Shown here: piece by piece, positions 1 to 6,937 of the stretch
How positions within the stretch are numbered: position 1 is the first letter of the stretch
How the letters are laid out: the number at the start of each line of letters is the position of its first letter
From: JBFKMV01 sp041629655
GTDB lineage: Bacteria > Acidobacteriota > Polarisedimenticolia > Polarisedimenticolales > Polarisedimenticolaceae
DNA length: 15,012 nucleotides
Direction of reading: 5' to 3'
Assembly (NCBI GenBank): GCA_041629655.1
Contig: JBFKMV010000128.1
Span: forward strand, 1-15,012
Notes under the pieces: generated by a model
Seen by the model: only the letters and a program-made list of their open reading frames with translations
What the model was told of the DNA's origin: nothing
Database searches by the model: none
Program-made: the position numbers and the translations under genes

Positions 1-912
1 CTCGCCGTCCGGCGAGCGCAGCGGCGAGTCGGCCGGCCAGACCCACAGCACCAGCAGCGCGATGCCGACCGCCATCGAGGCCAGCGCGGCCCACAGCCCG
101 CGCTTCTCCTCAGGTTTCAGCTCGTGCATCTCGACCATTTCCTGCTCTTCGCCGTCGAGCGCGGTCCCCTTGAGGCGCGGCTCGATGATCCGGTCGGTGA
201 CGTACCAGCCGACCGCGATCACCAGCACGCTGGAGATGCTGGTGAACAGCCAGTTGCACAGCGGGTTGACCTCGCGCGCCGGGTCGAGGATCTGGGCCGC
301 GGACTGGGTGAAGCCCTGGAGCAGCGGGTCGATGCCGGAGGGGATGAAGTTGGCGCTGAAGCCGCCCGAGACCCCGGCGAAGGCGCACGCGATGCCGGCC
401 AGCGGGTGCCGGCCCGCGGCGTAGAAGATCACCCCACCGAGTGGGATCACCAGCACGTAACCCGCGTCCGCCGCGGTGTGGCTGACGATCGCGACCAGCA
501 GCAGCATCGGCGACAGCAGCGACTTGGGCGTGAACCCGATCAGCCCCTTGAGCGACGCGTTGATGAAGCCGGCGTGCTCGGCCACGCCCACGCCCAGCAG
601 CGCCACCAGCACCACGCCCAGCGGGGCGAAGCCGGTGAAGGTCGTCACCATGCTGGACAGGAACGAGGCCAGCGCCGAGCCGGTGAGCTGGTTCTGCACG
701 GCCAGCGTCCGCGCGCCGTCCTTGGCCGGCACCGAGAACTCGTGACCCGCCAGCAGCCACGAGACGACCCACACGATCACCAGCGCGATCACGAACAGCA
801 TCGCCGGATCGGGCAGCTTGTTGCCGACCCGCTCGACCCAGGCCAGGGCGCGGTAGACCCACCCGGTCGGTTGCTGTTCCGGACTGCCCTGCGCTTGCTT
901 GGATTCGCCCAT
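1..912 (-). CDS. AbgT-family transporter, N-terminal 304 residues (cut by window edge)
   Basis: Inner-membrane ion-coupled transporter of the AbgT family. Characterised members import p-aminobenzoyl-glutamate (E. coli AbgT) or export antimetabolite drugs (MtrF, YdaH). The ATG at 912 gives an open frame to base 1; the missing C-terminal part should be about 200 residues, since the family is near 510. Seen directly: hydrophobic segments at about residues 35-54, 96-115, 133-165, 170-182 and 224-240; the family-type stretches HTAADAGYVLVIPLGG (145-160) and GGFSANFIPSGIDPLLQG (183-200); a charged cytoplasmic-looking loop (about 245-271); then another membrane segment (about 273-293). A GGGGGA stretch lies just before the start. 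It lies 78 nt downstream of ychF on the same strand and could be read from the same transcript, although no p-aminobenzoyl-glutamate hydrolase gene is visible. Family assignment is firm; the substrate is unknown. Confidence 0.9.
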   Translation of the reverse strand, partial: MGESKQAQGSPEQQPTGWVYRALAWVERVGNKLPDPAMLFVIALVIVWVVSWLLAGHEFSVPAKDGARTLAVQNQLTGSALASFLSSMVTTFTGFAPLGVVLVALLGVGVAEHAGFINASLKGLIGFTPKSLLSPMLLLVAIVSHTAADAGYVLVIPLGGVIFYAAGRHPLAGIACAFAGVSGGFSANFIPSGIDPLLQGFTQSAAQILDPAREVNPLCNWLFTSISSVLVIAVGWYVTDRIIEPRLKGTALDGEEQEMVEMHELKPEEKRGLWAALASMAVGIALLVLWVWPADSPLRSPDGE

Positions 913-990
913 GCCCGTCCCCCGTGGCGGAAAAGGGGCGTAGTCTACCCCAAGATCGACGGGGAGCGGGCCGATTTCTGGACGGCCGGC

Positions 991-2079
991 TCAGGCCTTG
1001 AAGTGGATGTGGAGCACGTCCTTGTCGGCGACGACGTGGTCCCGGCCGACGGTGTGGATCAGCCCCTGGTCGTGGAGCGCCTGGCGGCTCTTGTGCTCGT
1101 ACAGGTCCCCGAGCCCCATCACCTCGGCGCGGATGAACCCGCGCTCCATGTCGGAGTGGATCTTCCCCGCCGCCTCGGCGGCGGTCCCGCCCCGGCGCAG
1201 CTGCCACGCGCTGAGCTTGTCGTTGGCGATGGTGTAGAACGTGATCAGGTCGAGCAGCCGGTAACAGCCGGTGACCACGAGATCGAGCGCGGTCTTGCCG
1301 AGACCCATCCCGCGCAGGAACTCGCCCTGCTCCTCCGGCGGCAGCTCGGCGATCTCCTCCTCGATCTCCACCGGGACCGGCAGCACGCGCTCGGCCCCGC
1401 GCGCCTCGCGCAGCGCACGGGCGAGCTGGCCCTCGCCCTCCGGGTCGTCCTCGCCGGTGTTGGCCAGGTACAGGCACGGCTTGGCGGTCAGGAATCGCGC
1501 CTCGGCCAGGATGCCGCGCTCCTCCTCGGTCAGCGTGAGCTCGCGGATCGGCGTCCCCTGCCCCAGCGCCTCGACGGCCTTCTGGAACGCGGCCTGCTGT
1601 TCCGTCGCGGCGTTGGTGCCGGTGCGGGCGGTCTTCTTCCACCGGTCCAGCCCGCGCTCGGCGGTCTCGAGGTCCGCCAGCATGAACTCGGTCTCGACGA
1701 TCTCCACGTCGCGCACCGGGTCCGGCGGCCCCGGCGTGTGGGCCACGTTCTCGTCCTCGAAACAGCGCACCACGTGCAGGATCGCGTCGACCTCGCGGAT
1801 GTGGCCGAGGAACTTGTTGCCCAGCCCTTCGCCCTTGCTGGCGCCCTTGACCAGCCCGGCGATGTCCACGAACTGGATCGTGGTCGGGACGGTCTCCGTC
1901 GGAGACAGGATCTCGGCGAGCTTGTCGAGATCGCGGTCGGGCACCGCGGTGACGCCGACGTTCTTCTCGATCGTGCAAAACGGGTAGTTCGACATCTCCG
2001 CGTGCGCGTGGGTCAGCGCGTTCAGCAGCGTCGACTTGCCGACGTTGGGCAGCCCGGCGATCCCCACCGACAGTGCCAT
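991..2079 (-). CDS. ychF: Redox-regulated ATPase YchF (OLA1/Obg-like)
   Basis: Universal Obg-related P-loop nucleotidase that binds ribosomes and modulates translation and oxidative-stress response; unlike most of its class it prefers ATP. The product is 362 residues, the usual family length. Seen directly: P-loop GLPNVGKS (9-16), DIAG switch (72-75), and N207-T-G-E210 in place of the NKxD guanine-specificity motif, which is the YchF hallmark. A helical insert lies at about 130-200, and a C-terminal TGS domain (about 277-360) contains KIHSDMERGFIRAEV. Cys35 in YPFCTIEKN matches the position of the thioredoxin-sensitive cysteine reported for E. coli YchF. The start at 2079 is set by the conserved N-terminus and by GGGAGG at 2087-2092, 7 nt upstream, inside the last codons of the cupin gene. 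The open frame extends upstream to 2511, but that part reads antisense-like through the cupin gene. Confidence 0.97.
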   Translation of the reverse strand: MALSVGIAGLPNVGKSTLLNALTHAHAEMSNYPFCTIEKNVGVTAVPDRDLDKLAEILSPTETVPTTIQFVDIAGLVKGASKGEGLGNKFLGHIREVDAILHVVRCFEDENVAHTPGPPDPVRDVEIVETEFMLADLETAERGLDRWKKTARTGTNAATEQQAAFQKAVEALGQGTPIRELTLTEEERGILAEARFLTAKPCLYLANTGEDDPEGEGQLARALREARGAERVLPVPVEIEEEIAELPPEEQGEFLRGMGLGKTALDLVVTGCYRLLDLITFYTIANDKLSAWQLRRGGTAAEAAGKIHSDMERGFIRAEVMGLGDLYEHKSRQALHDQGLIHTVGRDHVVADKDVLHIHFKA

Positions 2080-2081
2080 GC

Positions 2082-2399
2082 TCAGACCTCCCAGGTGACC
2101 AGGATCACGGCCCCGGCGCGCGAGCGGGCCGGCCCGTGGCTCGCGTTGCGCGGGATGTAGCGGTAGGAGCCCTTGGGGTACTCCTTGCCGTGGGACTCGT
2201 ACATCCCCTCGAGCACGAAGTGGTTCTCGGCCAGGTCGTGGCTGTGGGCCTGCATCTCGAAGCCCGGCTCGAGCTTGATCAGGGCGACGCGGGGCTTGCC
2301 GTCGGCGCCGAGGCGCAGGACCTTGCGTCGGAGACCCTGGGGATGGTCCCGCGACGCCTCCCAGGGCAACGTCGAGGCGTTGACGGATCGCTCTTCCAT
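2082..2399 (-). CDS. Small single-domain cupin protein
   Basis: A 105-residue single cupin barrel, probably a metal-binding small protein or sensor; no substrate can be inferred. Cupin motif 1 is canonical: G46-X5-H52-X-H54-X3-E58-X6-G65. Motif 2 is recognisable as G77-X5-P83 followed by H88, so the four usual metal ligands (two His, Glu, His) are all present. No signal peptide is seen. The ATG at 2399 has a strong GGGAGG site at 2405-2410, 5 nt upstream. The stop lies 2 nt before the ychF start, so the two genes are almost certainly co-transcribed and possibly translationally coupled. Its role next to ychF is unknown. The ligands and context would fit a stress- or metal-responsive accessory, but that is inference. 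Confidence 0.85.
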   Translation of the reverse strand: MEERSVNASTLPWEASRDHPQGLRRKVLRLGADGKPRVALIKLEPGFEMQAHSHDLAENHFVLEGMYESHGKEYPKGSYRYIPRNASHGPARSRAGAVILVTWEV

Positions 2400-2444
2400 G
2401 GCTGCCTCCCGTGCTGCGGCAGGGCCGTCGGATCGTTGGGACCC

Positions 2445-2472
2445 ATGATACCCGCTCGAAGCGCCTCTCGAA
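2445..2472 (-). promoter_or_regulatory. Possible promoter of cupin-ychF
   Basis: On the minus strand TATCAT (2445-2450, 5/6 match to the -10 consensus) is preceded after 16 nt by a weak -35-like TTCGAG (2467-2472). TTCGAG is repeated directly nearer the -10 (2455-2460). The predicted transcript start would be about 38 nt before the cupin ATG. The -10 lies inside the element shared with the kinase promoter (see findings). The -35 match is poor, so an activator or a different sigma factor is possible. Confidence 0.35.
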
Positions 2473-2504
2473 CGCGGGCCGTCGCGCGATAACGGACCCA
2501 CAGC

Positions 2505-2534
2505 GTGACAATCACGTCGGGCCGCGGCTAGAGT
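2505..2534 (+). promoter_or_regulatory. Possible sigma70-type promoter of the CapA-family gene
   Basis: GTGACA (2505-2510, 5/6 match to -35) and TAGAGT (2529-2534, 4/6 match to -10) are separated by 18 nt, in the 150-nt divergent gap between the cupin and the CapA-family gene. The predicted start point is only about 9 nt before the GTG codon, which would give a near-leaderless message lacking the AGGTGG at 2535-2540. That makes the call tentative. Confidence 0.3.
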
Positions 2535-2549
2535 AGGTGGCGCAGGACC

Positions 2550-3779
2550 GTGAAGAGACGCTCGTTTTTGAGGTTCGCGGGGTCGGCGGCCTTCGGGCTG
2601 CTCGCCGGGGGAGCGGCCCGGCCGAGGCCCGGCCGAGGCAGCGAGGTGAGCGGTCCGATCCGGGTGTTCCTGTGCGGCGACGTGATGACGGGGAGGGGGA
2701 TCGACCAGGTGCTGCCCCATCCCGTGGCGCCGCGGCTTCACGAGCGCTGGGTCCGGTCGGCGCTGCAGTACGTCGCGCTGGCCGAGCGTCTTAACGGGAG
2801 GATCGAGCGCCCGGTCGGTTTCGACTACGTGTGGGGCGACGCGCTGGACGTCCTGGAGCGCGAGGCCCCGGAGGCGCGGATCATCAACCTCGAGACCGCG
2901 GTCACCACGAGCGAAGCGTCGTGGCCGGACAAGGGCATCCACTACCGGATGCATCCCGGGAACGTCCCCTGCCTGACCGCCGCGCGAATCGATTGCTGCG
3001 TGCTGGCCAACAACCACGTGCTCGACTGGGGCCGCCCGGGTCTCGTGGAGACGCTCGAGACGCTCCAGCGCGCCGGCATCGCGACGGCCGGCGCCGGGCG
3101 CGACCGCGAGCGGGCCGACGCTCCGGCCGTGCTGCGCGCCGGCGGCGACGCCCGGGTGCTGGTGTTCGCGCTCGGGCACGCCAGCAGCGGCATCCCGTCC
3201 TCCTGGGCCGCCGGGGCCGGACGCCCCGGCGTGAGCGTGCTCGAGGATTTCTCGGATGCGAGCGTCGCAGGGCTGGCGGCGCGGGTGCGAGCCGTCAAGC
3301 GGCCCGGCGATGTGGCGGTCGCGTCGATCCACTGGGGCGGCAACTGGGGCTACCGCGTGCCCGACGCGCACCGCCGCTTCGCGCATCGGATGATCGACGA
3401 GGCCGGCATCGACGTCGTCCACGGCCACTCGTCGCATCACCCGAAAGGGCTGGAGGTTTACCACGAGCGCCTGATCCTCTACGGCGCGGGCGACTTGATC
3501 AACGACTACGAGGGCATCGAGGGCTACGCGGAGTACCGCGACGACCTGAGCCTGATGTACCTGCCCCGGCTCGACCGCCGGGACGGCCGGCTGCTCTCGC
3601 TCGCGATGGTGCCGATGCAGATCCGGCGCTTCCGCCTGCGGCGCGCCGCGCCGGACGACGCCGGCTGGCTGCGCCGCACCCTCGATCGCGAGTGCGCCCG
3701 CTTCGGGTGCGGTGTGGTGGCGGGCGCGGGTCGCACCCTGAGCTTGCGCTGGGATGCCGGGCGAACGGGAAGGGGCTGA
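2550..3779 (+). CDS. CapA-family (poly-gamma-glutamate synthesis-type) metallophosphatase-like protein, Tat-exported
   Basis: A 409-residue exported protein of the CapA family (COG2843; calcineurin-like metallophosphatase fold), best known from poly-gamma-glutamate capsule anchoring. Seen directly: a twin-arginine signal at the N-terminus, RRSFLRFA (3-10), then a small hydrophobic stretch (about 11-22). Metal-site motifs follow in order: CGDVMTGRG (42-50), NLETAV (113-118), ANNHVLDWG (153-161), SIHWGGNW (259-266), HGHSSHHPKG (291-300) and YGAGDLINDY (311-320). The start is a GTG at 2550; AGGTGG lies 9 nt upstream and AGGA only 2 nt upstream. The twin-arginine signal supports this start. No capB or capC homologue is visible, so a role in poly-gamma-glutamate synthesis is not supported by context. 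It may be a stand-alone periplasmic hydrolase. It converges on the kinase gene with a 22-nt gap. Confidence 0.9.
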   Translation: MKRRSFLRFAGSAAFGLLAGGAARPRPGRGSEVSGPIRVFLCGDVMTGRGIDQVLPHPVAPRLHERWVRSALQYVALAERLNGRIERPVGFDYVWGDALDVLEREAPEARIINLETAVTTSEASWPDKGIHYRMHPGNVPCLTAARIDCCVLANNHVLDWGRPGLVETLETLQRAGIATAGAGRDRERADAPAVLRAGGDARVLVFALGHASSGIPSSWAAGAGRPGVSVLEDFSDASVAGLAARVRAVKRPGDVAVASIHWGGNWGYRVPDAHRRFAHRMIDEAGIDVVHGHSSHHPKGLEVYHERLILYGAGDLINDYEGIEGYAEYRDDLSLMYLPRLDRRDGRLLSLAMVPMQIRRFRLRRAAPDDAGWLRRTLDRECARFGCGVVAGAGRTLSLRWDAGRTGRG

Positions 3780-3805
3780 GCGGCAAAACGGCTGCGGCCG
3801 CTCAG
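3776..3805. terminator. Symmetric hairpin between convergent genes, likely bidirectional terminator
   Basis: CTGAGCGGC (3776-3784) and its exact complement GCCGCTCAG (3797-3805) form a 9-bp perfect stem with a 12-nt loop. The left arm contains the TGA stop of the CapA-family gene and the right arm contains the stop of the kinase gene. Neither side has a T-tract, only a short A-run in the loop (3785-3788). It may therefore act as a pause or processing barrier, or be Rho-assisted, rather than a textbook intrinsic terminator. Confidence 0.45.
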
Positions 3806-5154
3806 GCGTCGCGACCCAGCGCATCCTCACGCACGTGCAGCACGCCCGGACTCCGTAGCAGCGAGCGCAGCTCTTTCTCGGAAACGTCATCGCGCACGGT
3901 CGCGGTGAACGGGTCGCCGAAGAACTGCTTCTCGTTGAGCTTGTCGAGCACGGCGTTGATCCGCACATAGGTTCGGGCAACCGCCCGGTCCACGACGACC
4001 GTGATCTCCTGGTCGCGGCGGACGATCGCCCGCACCTCGGGCAGCTTGCGGATCTTGGCGGTGAAACGGTTGATCATCCGCCGCGGGCGGTTCTTGATCC
4101 GGCGGTGGACCATCAGCCCCGCGAACGCCAGCAGGATCAAGGCGGGCAGGTCCCAGCGGGACAGCAGGAAGTAGAAAAACGCGACGGCCGCCGCACCGGC
4201 GATCACGGTCCAGCCCCACTGGCGCGGCGTGAAGTCCTGGATCGATCGGAGCCCGTCGCGGATGCGCTCGGCAAGCGGGATCTTCTGCGAGATCCCGCTC
4301 TCGATCTCGTCACGCACCGTCTTCAGCGCCTCGGCGAGCTGGCCGGCGTCGGCGTAGCGGTCGGCGGCGCGCTTGCGCAGGCAGCGTGTGATCACCCGCT
4401 GCAGGCTCGGTGGCAGGTTGGCCCGGATCTGCGTCACCGGGCGCGTCTCCTCGTACGCGATCGCGTGCAGCGTGTCGATCGGCGAGCCGCCGCGGAACGG
4501 GAGCGTGCCGGAGGCCATGTGGTACAGCACGACCCCCAGCGAGAACAGGTCGCTGCGATGATCGACCGGCTGGCCACGGGCCTGCTCGGGGCTCATGTAG
4601 GCCACGGTTCCCAGCACCATCCCGGCCTTGGTCTTGGCGACGGTCTCCAGCTCCGCGGGGTCCTGCCCCGCGCCGCCCGGTGGTTCCAGCAGCTTGGCCA
4701 GGCCGAAGTCGAGGATCTTGGCGTGCCCGTCCGGGGTGACCATGACGTTCTCGGACTTGATGTCGCGGTGCACGATGCCGGCCCCGTGAGCCTTGGCCAG
4801 CCCCTGGGCGACCTGGGTCGCGATCTCGACCGCGCCGAGCACGTCTAGCTCGCCGGCGGCCACGAGATCGGCCACGGTGCGTCCTTCGACCAGCTCCATC
4901 GCGATGAATGTCACGCCGTCGACCTCATCGACGTCGTAGATCTGGGCGATCGTGGGATGCGTGATCGCTCCCGCGGCCCGCGCCTCCTGCAGAAACCGGC
5001 CGCGGCGCTCGGCGTCAGCCGTGAATTCCTCGGGAAGCACCTTGAGCGCGACGCGCCGCTGGAGCCTGGTATCCAGCGCGCGATACACGACGCCCATCCC
5101 GCCCCGGCCGAGGGTGCCCTCCACCTGGTAGTGCTTGAGGGTTGTGCCTTCCAA
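3802..5154 (-). CDS. Membrane-anchored Hanks-type Ser/Thr protein kinase
   Basis: A 450-residue eukaryotic-like protein kinase. The catalytic domain spans about residues 9-280 with all key residues visible: glycine loop GRGGMGVV (16-23), ATP-anchoring Lys38 in VALK, catalytic HRDIKSEN (129-136), DFG (149-151), activation-segment TKAGMVLGT (175-183) and SPE (188-190). A linker leads to two closely spaced membrane helices (about 315-331 and 336-350). These predict a hairpin, leaving both kinase and C-terminus in the cytoplasm. The last ~95 residues form a basic, then mixed alpha/beta region that I do not recognise; no PASTA, TPR or WD40 sensor is present. The predicted start is TTG at 5154 (a GTG at codon 11 is possible but would cut close to the glycine loop). 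No in-frame ATG, GTG or TTG lies upstream before a stop at 5245-5247. A promoter candidate lies about 65 nt upstream. Substrates are unknown. Confidence 0.93.
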   Translation of the reverse strand: MEGTTLKHYQVEGTLGRGGMGVVYRALDTRLQRRVALKVLPEEFTADAERRGRFLQEARAAGAITHPTIAQIYDVDEVDGVTFIAMELVEGRTVADLVAAGELDVLGAVEIATQVAQGLAKAHGAGIVHRDIKSENVMVTPDGHAKILDFGLAKLLEPPGGAGQDPAELETVAKTKAGMVLGTVAYMSPEQARGQPVDHRSDLFSLGVVLYHMASGTLPFRGGSPIDTLHAIAYEETRPVTQIRANLPPSLQRVITRCLRKRAADRYADAGQLAEALKTVRDEIESGISQKIPLAERIRDGLRSIQDFTPRQWGWTVIAGAAAVAFFYFLLSRWDLPALILLAFAGLMVHRRIKNRPRRMINRFTAKIRKLPEVRAIVRRDQEITVVVDRAVARTYVRINAVLDKLNEKQFFGDPFTATVRDDVSEKELRSLLRSPGVLHVREDALGRDA

Positions 5155-5218
5155 ACGAGCGGTCTCCGTCCGTCGTCGAGCGCCGGCAGACCCGTGACCT
5201 GGCAGGGAGCCGGACCCA

Positions 5219-5248
5219 AGGATACCCGCTCCACGCTGCCCGTGTCAC
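5219..5248 (-). promoter_or_regulatory. Likely promoter of the Ser/Thr kinase gene
   Basis: On the minus strand GTGACA (5243-5248, 5/6 match to -35), an 18-nt spacer and TATCCT (5219-5224, 4/6 match to -10) lie in the 166-nt gap downstream of the radical SAM gene. The predicted start point leaves a leader of about 58 nt before the TTG codon. The -10 is embedded in an element shared with the cupin promoter. This suggests the kinase has its own transcript rather than depending on the radical SAM gene. Confidence 0.45.
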
Positions 5249-5320
5249 GGTGTGATGCCTGCGCCGTCCGGCGCCGACGCCCGCGCTACACCGCTGCCGG
5301 CATCCCGTCGGGGGCCTGCG

Positions 5321-6766
5321 TCACGCGGACGGCGCGGGCGGCCGCGCCGCACTTTCGCGGTGGCCTTCCAGGAACGTCTCGGGGCTGCTGAACACCTTGG
5401 CGATGTTCATGCCCTTGCGCACGGCGCTGACGGTGACCTGCCGCGTCGCCAGCGCGGCGAGCCACTTCATGTAGGTGGTCAGCTTGCCGCGGTGGCGGTA
5501 GCGCACCTGGAGCGTCCAGTTCCACAGCCGCGAGTACTCGGCGTAGAACTCCTCGATCGGCAGCTTGGTCGGCAGCACCGTGTGCACGATGTCGAACAAC
5601 TCCCAGTCCTCGGTGTTGACGTCGGCCTTGACGTGGTCCCACAGGTCGGTGCCGGGCAGCGGGGTCAGGATCGAGAAACCGCTGTTGTAGGCGCCGTGCA
5701 CGTCGATCCACTCGCGCAGCCGCGCGAAGTCGTCGCGGTCCCAGTCGGGGTCGACGATGAAGTTGCAGGTGAAGCCGACGCCGAGGTCCTTCAGGATCTG
5801 GATCGCGCGCACGTTGTTGTCGGCCTTGTTGCCCTTGTTGACCGACTTGAGCCCGGCGTCGTCGATCTTCTCGACGCCGAGAAAGATCGCCAGGTGGCCG
5901 CAGTCGCGCCACATCTCGACCAGCTCGGGGTGGCGGCAGATCAGGTCGGTGCGGGTCTGCACCGTGAAGTACTTGCGGATCCCCGAGGCCTTGAGCTGCT
6001 CGGCCATCGCCCTGCCGCGCTTGATGTTGAGCCAGAAGATGTCGTCGGTGATGAACACGTTGGGGGCGTCGATCGTCCGCAGCTCCTCGATCACCTTCTC
6101 GGGAGTCTTGGTGCGGAACGAGCCCTCGTGGAACTTCCAGACCGAGCAGAAATTGCAGCGGTACGGACAGCCGCGAGCGGTCTCCAGCAGCGACAGCGGC
6201 TTGCGGAAGTTGATGTAGTAGTGGTCCGAGTACTCGGCGATCAGGTGCCGCGCCGGCAGCGGCAGGTCGTCCAGCTCGCCGCGCGACGGGGCGTGGCCGG
6301 TGAATTTCGGGCCTTCGGGAAGGTTGAGCATGAAGCCGGGCACCTGCGACAGGTCGCGGTCGTGCTCGAGCGCCTCGATCAGCGCCGGGGCGATGTCCTC
6401 GCCGTCGCCGATGGCGACCGCGTCGATCGCGGGATCGCGGAACCACCCCGGGTCGCGCGCGGCGTCGTGCCCGCCGACCAGCACGAACACTCCCGGCATC
6501 TCGCGTTTCAGCCGCCGCACCAACCGCATCAGGCGGAAGCGCTCGGTGGTGAAGTTGCACTGGAGCCCCACGACCCGCGGCCCGAACGCGGCGCAGCGGG
6601 TCACGCCCGCGTCCTCGCCGTCGATCCGCAGGTCGAGGATCTTGCACTCGTGGCCGAGCGGCTCCAGCGCGCCCGCGACGCACTCCAGCCCCAGCGGCTC
6701 GACGAACGTCAGCATCTCCAGGCCCAGGATCCCGCCGATCGGCGGCTTCAGCAGAGCGACCTTCAT
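5321..6766 (-). CDS. B12-binding radical SAM protein, HpnR-like (class B methylase family)
   Basis: A 481-residue cobalamin-binding radical SAM enzyme. The N-terminal Rossmann-like B12-binding domain (about 1-140) includes VGGHDA (97-102) and GDGED (120-124); no DxHxxG motif is seen. The radical SAM domain begins with GCPYRCNFC, giving the 4Fe-4S ligands Cys200, Cys204 and Cys207 (CxxxCxxC). Several downstream stretches resemble hopanoid C-3 methylase HpnR as I recall it: GIRKYFTVQTRTD (262-274), DPDWDRDDF (339-347), TPLPGTDLW (368-376) and LFDIVHTVLPTKLP (390-403). Members of this class methylate unactivated carbons or modify lipids. C-3 hopanoid methylation is therefore possible but unproven, and no hopanoid gene is nearby. 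The start at 6766 is fixed by GGAGGT at 6771-6776; an in-frame extension to 6817 exists but lacks such a site. The C-terminal tail is Ala/Pro-rich. Confidence 0.88.
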   Translation of the reverse strand: MKVALLKPPIGGILGLEMLTFVEPLGLECVAGALEPLGHECKILDLRIDGEDAGVTRCAAFGPRVVGLQCNFTTERFRLMRLVRRLKREMPGVFVLVGGHDAARDPGWFRDPAIDAVAIGDGEDIAPALIEALEHDRDLSQVPGFMLNLPEGPKFTGHAPSRGELDDLPLPARHLIAEYSDHYYINFRKPLSLLETARGCPYRCNFCSVWKFHEGSFRTKTPEKVIEELRTIDAPNVFITDDIFWLNIKRGRAMAEQLKASGIRKYFTVQTRTDLICRHPELVEMWRDCGHLAIFLGVEKIDDAGLKSVNKGNKADNNVRAIQILKDLGVGFTCNFIVDPDWDRDDFARLREWIDVHGAYNSGFSILTPLPGTDLWDHVKADVNTEDWELFDIVHTVLPTKLPIEEFYAEYSRLWNWTLQVRYRHRGKLTTYMKWLAALATRQVTVSAVRKGMNIAKVFSSPETFLEGHRESAARPPAPSA

Positions 6767-6832
6767 CCGCACCTCCGGGACCGCACCGGCGACGTGGCAG
6801 CGTGTCGCACTCCGCACCGGACGTTGCCGGCC

Positions 6833-6862
6833 ATCTCAGCAGACCCCCCCGCAACGTGTCAA
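6833..6862 (-). promoter_or_regulatory. Possible promoter of the radical SAM gene with perfect -35
   Basis: On the minus strand a perfect TTGACA (6857-6862) is followed after 18 nt by TGAGAT (6833-6838), a weak 3/6 match to -10. The spacer contains a run of seven G. The element lies in the 171-nt divergent gap between the radical SAM and histidine kinase genes and would give a leader of roughly 60 nt. For the divergent histidine kinase only a -10-like TAGGAT (6902-6907) without a matching -35 is seen. Confidence 0.4.
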
Positions 6863-6937
6863 GGCCGGGCGAATCGGGCCCGCGGATCGACGACAATCGT
6901 GTAGGATGGAGCCGGGGAGAGACGGAGCGGTTCGGAG

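Noticed and set aside
110..1978. A 622-codon minus-strand frame across the AbgT and ychF genes
   Set aside because: It is an out-of-frame reading of both genes. The AbgT frame from 912 and the ychF frame from 2079 carry all family motifs.
2080..2511. Upstream extension of ychF to an apparent start at 2511
   Set aside because: It would add 144 residues unlike any YchF and overlap the cupin gene. The conserved N-terminus and ribosome site place the start at 2079.
2400..3980. Minus-strand extension of the cupin frame up to 3980
   Set aside because: The frame runs antisense through the CapA-family gene with low-complexity sequence. The cupin start at 2399 has a strong GGGAGG and yields a normal single-cupin length.
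5286..6896. A 536-codon minus-strand frame overlapping the radical SAM gene
   Set aside because: Out-of-frame shadow with Arg/Ala-rich product; the adjacent frame holds the radical SAM motifs and a strong ribosome site.
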